Assembly: GCF_029784165.1 (NCBI RefSeq)
Contig: NC_073696.1
Coordinates: 183,103,998-183,167,997 of the forward strand
Reading direction: 5' to 3'
Origin: Wyeomyia smithii
Lineage: Eukaryota; Arthropoda; Insecta; Diptera; Culicidae
Length of the DNA: 64,000 nt
The translations under genes were made by a program, and so were the position numbers. The notes under the pieces were generated by a model that saw nothing but the letters and a program-made list of their open reading frames with translations, did no database searches and was not told the origin of the DNA. Positions 11,901 through 21,142 of the stretch are shown here, one piece after another; the stretch's first letter is position 1; the number at the start of each line of letters is the position of its first letter.

Positions 11901-12657
11901 AGAATTTTTCCCAATCAATATTCCGGGTGAGATCATACTCTACTTCGACTGTGGTAACAGACTGGAGCCTGCTCATAAGCGAAATACTTATTGGCAAATG
12001 ATCACTACCATGGGGATCTTGAATAATCTCCCATTTACAATCCAAAGCTATTGAGGAGGAACACATAGATAAATCTAAAGTGCTCTCACGTACTGGAGGC
12101 CTTGCTATTCTTGTAGCTAACCCAGGTATGTTCAATAGGGTCATATCGAACTCGTCTAGTAAGCTTTCAATAAGAATAGCCCGGTTATCATCTCCAGGTG
12201 CTCCCCACGCCATACCGTGAGAATTGAAATCTCCCAGGATAAGGCGTGGAGTCGGCAGCAGTTCCGTTATTTGTGTCAGCTGCAACCGGTTAATAATAGC
12301 TCTAGGTGGAATGTAGACTGATGCGACCGTAAGGCTCTCACCAGCTATTGTTATATGGCAAGCAACAATTTCTATGCCATCAATTGCTGGGAGAGGAGTC
12401 CGGAAGAATGGATAGCATTTTTTGATACCAAAAAGCACTCCGCCATAAGAGTTTCCTCGGTCTAAACGAATTATATTGAAATCATGAACGGCTACTGTCG
12501 TATCCGTTGATAACCATGTTTCAGATAGCGCGAAAATATCGCATTTGCTATCGTGAAGCAGGAGTTTAAATTCATCTAGTTTGGGAATCAAGCTTCTACA
12601 GTTCCATTGTATGATCCTTGTTGTCGATTCATCACTTCTGTTGTCTGATTTAGACAT
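8999..12657 (-). pseudogene. I-type ORF2 polyprotein: APE endonuclease, RT, RNase H
   Basis: The endonuclease (12657-11602) shows IIQWNCRSL, the ETWL glutamate, LGDFNSHG and SDHLPI, the usual catalytic blocks of AP-type endonucleases. The reverse transcriptase (11578-10433 and on) shows KAPGPDRIKFN, FLDITGAFDSV, GLPQGSCLSPLLYNFY and LADD; the family's usual Y/FADD has Leu at its first position in both I-type copies here. RNase H (about 9940-9400) has FFTDGS, AELAAIH, FSDSLSS and WVPSHCSIPGNEEAD, with the acidic residues and His in place. A C-terminal CxC..H..C cluster (CECGG...DHIVFVC) follows. Defects seen: a frameshift near 11,610 between EN and RT, a TAG at 10433-10435 and a TGA at 9578-9580. 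Otherwise the frame is nearly intact, so the copy is probably fairly young. Confidence 0.88.
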
Positions 12658-12727
12658 CGAAGGATACGAACGCGAGGAGGGGCCATTTGGTGCTTAGTTG
12701 CTTACCCAACATGCAAATTGTTGGAAG

Positions 12728-14076
12728 CTAAACCGAAATCATACTTTTAAGAGTATCGGATAAACCAAAAGTGGTAAATATCCATTCAACTATCATTTTA
12801 AATGAAATGCGTCCACCAGTAGACGGTATTTCAGATTCCGGAGATAGTTTATTGGCGGGAGCAGATTTCTTTCCCGGTAGTTTAGGGAACTCTTTATCAA
12901 AAGTGTTGCCCTCAGGATTAAGTTTGAATCCTGGAGGTGACGTCTTAGCAATATTTTGCTTAGAAGGTTGACCTCTTGGGGTGTCTGTATGCGTTTTCTT
13001 CTGCTCCCTGGGAAGTTTGGGGGAAGATACGCTTGGTCGTTTCCGCACGGCCCCACTTGACGGAAGAGGTTGATATACCTCTTCGTCATCATTGGAATCA
13101 TCCGTTTCCAAGCTGGAATACGGATTTTCCTGTTGCTGTAAGGCAGTCTTCAACATTTGTGCAAATGACTGCTTACAGCGTTGTTTCGTAGATTTCTTCA
13201 ACGCGTCTGAACGTAATTTGTATTTTGGGCACGCTTCAACTTCATGTGGGTCACCACCACAGAGACAGCATCTTGCCTGTTGATCGCCGCAAGTATGGTT
13301 AATCTCAGAGATTTCACCACACTTGGAGCATTTTGATTTATTGTTGCAGTAGGTTTTTGTGTGCCCTAACCGCAAACAATTCGTGCATGTCATAACTTTC
13401 GGTATGAAAAGTCTTACTGGGAGTCGAAGCTTGTGAAGTTCGACATAATCTGGAAGCACTTTTCCCTCGAAAGTGACTCGAAACGAGTCATTCGGGGAGT
13501 ATTTTCCCGTATTATCCTTGGAATACATTTTCCTGCATTCCAGAATTTTTATTTTTGGGAGGGAGGGATTTTTAAAGCATCCCCCACCTTCCATCACGTT
13601 CTTCTCGGTAAGATCCGGTTCGGTGATAACACCCTCAATTTCAACTACGCGTGCCGGTATATAAACACGGTATTCGATGTTGAAATTCGGGTCCAGGACG
13701 ACATCGTTCGCTTGTCGGGGATCCGAAAATGTTGCCTTCAGTCTATCAGCTTTGACCTTGTAAACTTCGGTCAAGCTCGAGTATTTTTCCTTCAGAGATT
13801 TGCACATCTGTACAACTCTAAGAAGCTTGTTTTTGGGTCGAAAATACACGATCCAACGAAGACCAGGTTGGTTCACCTGGTACATTTTAACCCGAGTTGC
13901 CCCGTCATTAGTGGATGGGGCAATTGGGGCAGTTTTACGTGGTCTTTTACGCTTTTTAACGACGTCAAAAAAGCGTTGTTTCCATTATTCGGAATGTCAG
14001 AAAAATCCATTGCGGACTCGTTACCTTCTGAGCAAGATGAGAGGTCCGGTGGAAGAGGCAATCCACCAACCGCCAT
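12728..14076 (-). pseudogene. I-type ORF1, gag-like zinc-knuckle protein
   Basis: The main frame (13885-12728, 385 codons) contains a conserved block around VYFRPKNK and YIPARVVEIEGVIT, then three CCHC-type knuckles at residues 167-180 (CTNCLRLGHTKTYC), 186-199 (spacing altered) and 206-219 (CCLCGGDPHEVEAC). Such ORF1 proteins bind element RNA and act as chaperones in the RNP. The N-terminal part probably begins at the ATG at 14076, in a frame that runs to 13873, so a frameshift near 13,880 separates the two. ORF2 starts 70 bp after ORF1 stops. ORF1 is clearly related to, but diverged from, the one in the plus-strand element at 24.84 kb. Confidence 0.82.
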
Positions 14077-14689
14077 AGCGGTTGTGAACTATATGCCGCT
14101 AATAACTAATATATGAAATATATGAAAATATTTATATATTCAAAACTAAAAAGAATGGCTATATATAATAAAAGAGAGGAAATGCGAAATCAAAATATTT
14201 AAATTATATATATGTATATCCGAGAATAAAGAAGGCAAAAAAGTAAAGGTTATGTCACTTATCTTTAAATGTATGTGAATCAGCAGCACTGCCTGCGCTG
14301 TCTCCTCAACTGCAGAGCGGCGATGCCGTCCGCTTTCCCCCCGTCGGGGTTCCACAGCACACGCGCCAACTAACCACTACCACAGCTCCGTACTTCTCTA
14401 CTGCGGGAATCGACCTTCGCTGATGCTGAATCAGCACGCCTTTCAGCACTCGCGCCAAAACAAGCACGACTCACCACCTTCACACGCGAACGCAGCAATC
14501 GCGCCGATTAGCACCACTACCACTGGCGCTGTTCGGCAGTCGGGGCTCCCCCACCAATAACGACGCGTATTCGCACGCCACACAACACCACTGCACCCGC
14601 GAACGCTAGAAAGAAGCGAGATATTGATTTCGGTAATCCACAGAGCACTCAAGAAAAACGACTTTCCTGCTCGGCTGCCGAAAAGACTA

Positions 14690-14702
14690 TCAAAAATGGG
14701 GA
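14690..14702. repeat. target-site duplication, 5' side of I-type element 1
   Basis: TCAAAAATGGGGA, partner of 8534-8546. The element's first bases on the minus strand read AGTCTTTTCGGCAGCC. Confidence 0.7.
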
Positions 14703-15595
14703 TTGTTTCAAACTTTTCGGAAAACTTCGAGACGTTTCCAGTTTTCCAGAATGCATCTCAGTATAGTAAATAAAGTCGTAGTCCCACGTCAAAACAATAG
14801 CCCATCTTTTATTCTTTAGTCTATATTCTGAAATATCCAATATCTAAAATCTTTGGTCAATATTCTATTCTATTTTTACAGATTAAGTGACCAACAACAA
14901 GAAACTCGATTTTTACATTTTTCATTTTTATTTTATGTCAATGGTGGAATGCCGAACAACTATCCTGCGAAGATAGTGTTTGTCTCGAATCTGGTAGGAA
15001 GATGACCAGGGGCGCACCGGCTAAGATAATAAAAATAGCGGGTTAAGATGATAAAATAATGAAACTTTTTTTTCATATTATTCTATTCCAAATTTTAAGT
15101 TTCAAAATGATTTTGGCTGAAAAAAAAGAGTTATATATTTATTGAATGGATATTTCACATTTATACCATTTTAAAGCGGTCCAAACACGCCAGCGTGTTA
15201 CTCAACTGTTTTTTTTAAACAGTCCTTATCTGAAATAAAAAAAAATAAGTTAATTTCTTAATACTACGAATAGGATAATATTCATTGGTATTTATGGTTT
15301 TTAGACATCCCAGAGTTTTCTAGCCGCTCCTCTATATTGCAGCTCATGATGGATGTTATATGCACCACTTTAGCTAACTGCGCGAGGTGAGCTTTCTGAA
15401 AAAAAGGAATATAGTTTTATACCGTACAGTACGTTGTCCATCGATGATTATTGCTCATTCATTGACCCATCCAAACTGTACTTCTCGCACAGGAAATGTT
15501 CCTTAACAGGTATATTCAAAATTTAATCCAGAACGCATTCGAAAGTAAAATTAAGCTCATTAAGCCAATTTACTTCCGACAGTCACATTGAACCA
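14703..15595. other. non-coding stretch, nothing recognised
   Basis: AT-rich DNA with short homopolymer runs. No gene or clear repeat boundary was seen. Confidence 0.5.
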
Positions 15596-15843
15596 TGGTA
15601 TTATCACAGACAAACAGACGTACCACTGCATACAAAATTCTAAGAAAATTGTGGTTCCGACTAGAGCGTCCATTTCCCGACTGTTCTTAGCTTCCCGGGA
15701 TTCGGGAAATATCAATATGATTTCCCGGGAAATCCCGGAATCCCGGGATGTAAAAGAAATTTTGAAAGAAACGTAAAATAACTGCAATTTATTTAATTTA
15801 GAATTTATTTTTGTCACATAAAATAAGAAAAGGAATCGAATTC

Positions 15844-16164
15844 CTAAAACAATATAAAAAGATGATCAATTCTCGAAAAATTTATTAAGTTCATTAGTTT
15901 GGCTGGTAATTTTTGTTTCACAAACTGCATCAACGAAGATCCTGCAGGAGGACTACTTAGCTTCGACACTTTACGAGGATTTGGGTGTGTAGTTACCGCT
16001 TCTTCAGAGGATAGTCGTTTCATGGTGATTTTGTGTTTGTTCTGCAAGTGTCGTAAAAGGCCACTGGTAGATGAGCCCTTGCACGAGAGTTGCTGCGAAC
16101 ATTTCAAGCATTGCGCTTCGTTATCGCCGGGCAGCTTCTTGAAATATTGCCAGACTCCTGCCAT
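15844..16164 (-). pseudogene. BED-type zinc finger fragment (hAT transposase-like N-terminus)
   Basis: The 106-residue frame opens with MAGVWQYFKKLPGDNEAQC and continues with CLKCSQQLSC, SGLLRHLQNKH: a C-x2-C ... H-x4-H BED finger with the aromatic residues (W5, F8) that precede it. The linker that follows (SKLSSPPAGSSLMQFV) resembles the spacer before the catalytic part of hAT-family proteins, but no RNase-H-like transposase domain or dimerisation domain follows here. The frame ends in unrelated sequence. It is best read as the first exon of a hAT-like protein or a domesticated ZBED gene whose remainder is lost or elsewhere. DNA binding is the known role of the finger. Confidence 0.6.
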
Positions 16165-16345
16165 TTCTGCAATAATGAATAGTTAACTGTAATAATAGAT
16201 TTGAAACTGCTGCTGGATGACAGACAAACCTTTTTCAATACGATTTTTCACGACTTGTTTTTTTACGGCGGTGACAAACTATTAACTGTTTTCATTCAAG
16301 TGCGGAATCTCTAATTAGAAGTTGAAGAAGCTGCAATCAAACTTA

Positions 16346-16880
16346 TAAACTACGATCGCTTGTGCAAATCCTTTCATATTATACTTTCCCCAATCTAGTC
16401 TATGTGTTGTAAAACAATGGATTCTTTTCATTGGTGCTACCATTTCTCCTACTCCTTGCGTCGTGGCGTGATGATGAAATGATGAATAATGAGAGTGCGT
16501 TGGTATGGCATATTCTATTCTTCAATCCTATGAACTACGATCACTTGTGCAAATCCTTTCATTTTTTACTTTCCCCAATTTTGTCTAATGTGTGTAAAAC
16601 AATTGTTTCTTTTCGTTGGCGCAAGCATTTATCCTACTCCTTGCATCGTGGCGTGATGATTAATTGATGAATAATGAGTGTGCGTTGGTATGGAATATTC
16701 TTTTCCTCAATCGCATTTACTATAAACTACGATCACTTGTAAAAGTCCTTTCATATTCTACTTTCTCCAATCTAGTCTTTGTGCGTTGGAAGAATATTAT
16801 TTTTCGAATCGTCGTATGATGATGAAATAAATGTGCGTTAAATGTCTTCTTATGCGCAAATCGCATTTCTTACACGAATC
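16346..16880. repeat. three ~188 bp tandem units
   Basis: Copies start at about 16346, 16532 and 16723, each with AACTACGATC.CTTGT, TCCTTTCAT, ACTTTC.CCAAT.T.GTCT and then GATGATGAA..ATG/TGCGTT. Copies 1 and 2 are closer to each other than to copy 3, which is shortened. No protein is encoded. Confidence 0.75.
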
Positions 16881-17389
16881 AAAATATATTAGAGGGGAAT
16901 AAAAGTAATTCTTGAGCACATGGCTATACAATTTCATTCACCATTGCACCAAAGTGTACAGAGTCTGTAATTTTAAATCGATTTTTCAATATTTCTTATT
17001 GAAGAAAATACTTCCCGGGATTTGAATAACTATTTCCCGGGATTCGGGAATTCCGGGAAATTGAAATTTCCCGGGAAATCCATCCCGGGACGTCCCGGGT
17101 AAGACTAACTTGTGCGACACCTACTGGACATATTCCGCAAAAGATAAACTTTCAGCTTTTCTGCTGATTTTGGCAGCACGGTGCTCGAATACTGTCAACT
17201 AAGCTCAAACGAAAAGGCACATCAGCGCCACCACTATTGCGGAGGGAATATTCCGCATAACTGAAACTCATTTGAAATGACCGTTATTTTGATACACGGA
17301 AATAAATCTCGTGGTACGTCTGTTTGTCTGTGGTATTATGTAGTTCTCATGCTTCACGCAAAGCCTTCCTTGCGCACTTTTGGATATTT

Positions 17390-18223
17390 TGAAAAACGAT
17401 AGAAGTAATGATCCGGATGGGGCCCTTTAGTACGCCCGCAACTGTACGCTTCGCACTTTATTTCATGGATCGCTTGAATATTTTTGCCTTTCTCCTAGAA
17501 AGGTATAGCAATCACTGGCAAAACCGGAAGGTATCAAAGTGCTCCAAAGGGCCGAAAGGCATATATCACTTGACTCAGTTCGACGAACTGAGCATTTTCT
17601 GTATGTGTGTGTGTCGGTGGGCGCGTGTGTGTGAGTGTATGTGCAAGTTTTCAATCTCACTTGATTTTCTCAGAGATGGCTGGACCGATTTTCATAAAAT
17701 TATTCTCAAATGAAAGGCCTAGTTCCCCTTTGAAACCCTATTAAATTCTATTGAAACCGGATTTTTAGTTCGTATGTTAATTAACAATATGTGAAAATCA
17801 CGATGGTTCATTGTCTCAGAACCCAACTACCAACCGATTTGAACAAAATTGGTTTCATAAGAAGGGGCTACCTGAAATACCCTCAACTTTTTAATTTTAT
17901 AAAGATTTAACTTGTGGTTCAAAAGTTATGAAAAAAAAACGTGTTCTGAAGTCTGTTTAATCTCACTCATGTTTCTCAGAAACCGCTGGACTGATTTTCA
18001 TAAAATCAGTGTCAATTGGAAGGTCTATTTGCCCCATAAAGCCTGTATGTTTTTCCAAAAAATCAAAAATGATTGTGCTTCATCTTGACTATGTAATGAT
18101 TTTTTGTTTTTTCAAGTCGAGTAATAAATTTTCTACAGCTCTTCATTCAATACAAAACATATGGTTCTGCAAAAATAAATGGTTCAAAGAATATTACAGC
18201 TAAATTACTAACTGTTTATCCTT
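17390..18223. repeat. decayed interspersed repeat, left portion
   Basis: It contains AGAAAGGTATAGCAATCACT, a TCAGTTCGACGAACTGAG palindrome and a (TG)n tract, then repeated blocks of the type CTCAGAGATGGCTGGACCGATTTTCA. The last block recurs at 17672, 17977 and again to the right of the fold-back at 19406, so one repeat family was split by later insertions. No coding potential was recognised. Confidence 0.5.
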
Positions 18224-18307
18224 TTAGTTGGTCTCAAAGTACGATACTGGGCTAAAAGCCAGTCGTCGTAGTCTCGAGTCCTGGTCGGCTCGAGAGAGAC
18301 ACTTAAG
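18224..18307 (+). mobile_element. tRNA-derived SINE head, interrupted
   Basis: TTGGTCTCAAAGTACGATAC, CTAAAAGCCAGTCGTCGTAG and TCTCGAGTCCTGGTC follow the same order as the tRNA-like head of the SINE at 19683-19890, with degenerate A- and B-box positions. The body is cut off by the fold-back element starting at 18308. Confidence 0.6.
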
Positions 18308-19284
18308 CCTGTATCAGACTAACCGTTGCAGCGGTCAACCGCTACCGTTCCGTTCTTTTTCGACCAATCAGAACACAGCGGTCGACCCTCGCTTGTTGTT
18401 GTTGCAAAAAATAGAATCTATCCTATTTTTGCCGCCGACCGTTCCCAACGGTTGCCAGCTGCTGTCATTGACATGGCGAAGGCAAACGAATCTCTTCACA
18501 CCTACACAAGATCACATATAGAAACTTGACAAATGAAAATGTGTGCTTCTCTTTCTGGCACACACGACAGCCTGTCAAAACATTGATAGCACCGGCAAAG
18601 CTGGTTGGCGATGTCAATTTTCGACAAACGCACACTGGCAAAAATGAATCCAAATTCCCACTAATTAAAAGCCGCTGGGCTGGATACCTTAGATATAGCA
18701 TTTCTTATGTAAAATTGGCCATAAAATCGATAGGTGATATTTTCATTCTGTGCAGGGCACGGTAAGGGGTCTATATTACCAAAAATACGCAAAAATAGGG
18801 TGAAAAGAGGCGAAAAAGACCATTTCCCGTGCCCTGTCCAAAATGAAACCATCGCCAATCAATTTGTTGACCAATTTTACATAAGAAATGCAATATTTAA
18901 AGTATCCAGCCCAGCGGCTTTTAATTAGTGGGGATTTGGATTCATTTTTGCCAGTGTGCGTTGGTCGAAAATTGACATCGCCAACCAGCGTTGCCGGTGT
19001 TATCAATGTTTTGACAGGCTGTCGTGTGTGCCAAAAAGAGAAGCACACATTTTCATTTGTTAAATCTCTATATGTGATCTTGTGTAGGTGTGAAGAGATT
19101 CGTTTGCCTTCGCCATGTCAATGACAGCAGCCGGCAACCGTTGGGAATGGTCGGCGGCAAAAATATAAAAGATTCTATTTTTTGCAACAACAACAACAAG
19201 CGACGGTCGACCGCTGTGTTCTGATTGGTCGAGAAAGAACGGAACGGTAGCGGTTGACCGCTGCAACGGTTAGTCTGATACAGG
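18308..19284. mobile_element. 977 bp fold-back element
   Basis: Nearly the whole element is one palindrome. It starts CCTGTATCAGACTAACCGTT and ends with the exact reverse complement. The arms run about 430-440 bp with few mismatches around a ~100 bp centre. The flanks are CTTAAG (18302-18307) and CCTAAG (19285-19290), a candidate 6 bp target duplication with one mismatch. Frames in the arms mirror each other and are not genes. It is non-autonomous, and the superfamily is not determined. Confidence 0.75.
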
Positions 19285-19290
19285 CCTAAG

Positions 19291-19669
19291 ACCCTATTGA
19301 TTTGTTTTGCAATCCGACTATTACTTTGCCTGTTATGTTCAAAAGTGTGAAATTGAACTTTGAAAAGAAACATATTCTGAAGACTACTTAAACTCACTCA
19401 CTTTTCTCAGAGATGGCTAAACCGATTTTCACAAAATTAGTGTCAATTGAAAGGTCTAGCTGCACACTATTGAATTTCATTTCAATCGGAATGGAACTTC
19501 GTCTGTAATATAGCAAAATGTAAAAATCACGAACATCATTATCTCAGAAACTACACAACCGATTCGAACAATACTGATATCAGATGAACGGGCTATTTAA
19601 GGGTTAACTGATTAATCAAAAAAATTGAACACGTGGTTCCAAAGTTTGGCTGCCCTATAGGCTCATGTT
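19291..19669. repeat. decayed interspersed repeat, right portion
   Basis: Continues the family seen at 17.39-18.22 kb (CTCAGAGATGGCTAAACCGATTTTCACAAAATTAGTGTCAATTG-type block, here split for brevity into its shared first half). Confidence 0.45.
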
Positions 19670-19682
19670 TCATTTGATTATA

Positions 19683-19890
19683 GCAAAGCCTTGGTGCTAC
19701 ATTCCGATTCGGAACTTGACCTTCTGTTTACTATACACAGACTTTGCAGCCAACTGTAAAGTGTACAGGACAATTGCGGGGCTAGCGCTACGATCCTACT
19801 GACACCAACAGTCTCTCCCGAGTCAAGACTCGAACCAACGACGACCGGCTTGTTAGGCCAGCATCGTACCTCAAGACCAGCTGGGGAGGC
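19683..19890 (-). mobile_element. tRNA-derived SINE with target duplication
   Basis: On the minus strand the head reads GCTGGTCTTGAGGTACGATG, then CTAACAAGCC and a good pol III B box, GGTTCGAGTCTTGA. A tRNA-unrelated body follows. A 13 bp direct repeat, TCATTTGATTATA, lies at 19670-19682 and 19891-19903, so the copy is complete at 208 bp. There is no poly-A tail. Culicine SINEs of this general type are known (Feilai, Gecko); I do not assign the family. Confidence 0.8.
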
Positions 19891-19903
19891 TCATTTGATT
19901 ATA

Positions 19904-21140
19904 ATCGGACTTATTTATCAACCGTCAGGTATTAAATTGTAGAAAAATACCGAAAGATTACTATCTCAAAGATTACACGACTTATTTGAACATAACTTGC
20001 AGGGCTGCAAAAATTCGAAATAAAGACGTGAAATTGATCGATATATACTGTCAGTGTAATGATTCTTTCACCCACCCAAGTATGATGACAGTTCTACAAG
20101 GTATGCTATTCACGTCGATGCATTAGTATTAGTGATCGTTATGAACTTTTTCCAATTTTGTATGAAATTTGAAATGATTTCGCGTTTTAAACTAAACTTA
20201 TTAAACATACTTTCCTGAAAAGTTATAGAAATGATGTTGAAACATGTTTTATTTGTGGGGAATACATAAACATGCTGCGGTTTAGGTAAAATATGCTGTT
20301 TTTCATCAATTTGCCGGTAACCTTTATGCACTTTTCGTTATTTTCTTGTACTCTAATAGCGCTTCTAAATAGAGTCGCTTATGTTTCATACAGTAACAAA
20401 AGTCATGAGCTATGACAATGACTAAGATTATGCTCCAACTATTAGAAATATAGCATTTTTATATTTTTTATTTCGACATATTGTCCCAATTTTTCACACT
20501 AAATCTAAATTATTCTCAATTTCTAGTGTATTTCAACTGGAGATTCACTCTCCAACCAAAAAAATCAGATATAAAACAACATAAAACGAGAAATTTCCAA
20601 AAATGTTTTGAATTCCATACAAAACGCGAAATTTTTCATAACGAGATTTGTTTGTGTGCGTGGATAGACAAAAATGTAGCATACCTTGTAGACCCACTGA
20701 CTACCGTCCGTAATCAAAGGTATCCATGATGTAAGATTTGTAAGATTTCAAACTTTTACTCGTTTGGAATGCTAACGACATCTTTCTGCAACTTGCAACT
20801 CTAACCAGTTTAGTGATGGCAGCGCTGGATTACAGTCAAAGCTGCCAGACGCATGAACATTATCACAGGTTATAGAGTCGCTGTTTTTGCAATGATATAA
20901 CACTGATTTTGTAAGGTGGGTGTTTTTTTTTTTTTCAAATCAACATTAAAACAAACATATTTATCGTAAATATAAGCTGGGAAGGAATAAAATTGTCGAT
21001 TGTGTACAAATTACGACTGCTCGAAATTTCTACATTAAAAACCGCAACCCTTCTTATTGCGATAATATCGATAAAAGCTGTAAAACTATCGATTTTATTT
21101 AATCGTTGACTACTAAGTGTTCTTAGCGCCACCATACTGC
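19904..21140. other. non-coding stretch, nothing recognised
   Basis: AT-rich DNA. No credible exon, RNA gene or bounded repeat was seen. Confidence 0.5.
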
Positions 21141-21142
21141 GT

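Larger units (their letters stand above)
8547..14689 (-). mobile_element. I-type non-LTR retrotransposon, full length, inactivated
   Basis: On the minus strand: a GC-rich 5' UTR (14689-14077), ORF1 with three zinc knuckles (14076-12728), ORF2 with endonuclease, reverse transcriptase and RNase H (12657-8999), a 3' UTR (8998-8557) and a short poly-A tail (poly-T at 8547-8556). The 13 bp target duplication with one mismatch defines both ends and gives 6,143 bp, so the copy is not 5'-truncated. An RNase H domain after the RT places it in the I/LOA/Loner group rather than Jockey. One ORF1 frameshift, one ORF2 frameshift and two ORF2 stops make it non-autonomous. Confidence 0.85.
15596..17342. mobile_element. 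decayed unit with BED zinc finger and CCCGGG-rich ends
   Basis: The outer edges share an imperfect inverted repeat: CACAGACAAACAGACGTACC at about 15606-15625 and its reverse complement at about 17314-17333. Inside these, both ends carry clusters of TTCCCGGGATTCGGGAA-like palindromic words (15685-15750 and 17009-17100). Between them lie a BED-finger reading frame (minus) and three ~188 bp tandem units. BED fingers are typical of hAT transposases, so a non-autonomous or decayed hAT relative is likely. No 8 bp target duplication was identified. Confidence 0.5.

Noticed and set aside
13433..14116. Plus-strand frame of 227 codons
   Set aside because: Antisense to ORF1 of the I-type element, with no motifs of its own.
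18224..18300. Possible tRNA gene
   Set aside because: The cloverleaf is not complete and the sequence matches a repeated SINE head, so it is a tRNA-derived SINE.
18326..19397. Mirror-image frames in the 18.3-19.4 kb region
   Set aside because: Both strands read the same peptide because the DNA is a palindrome. No gene is implied.
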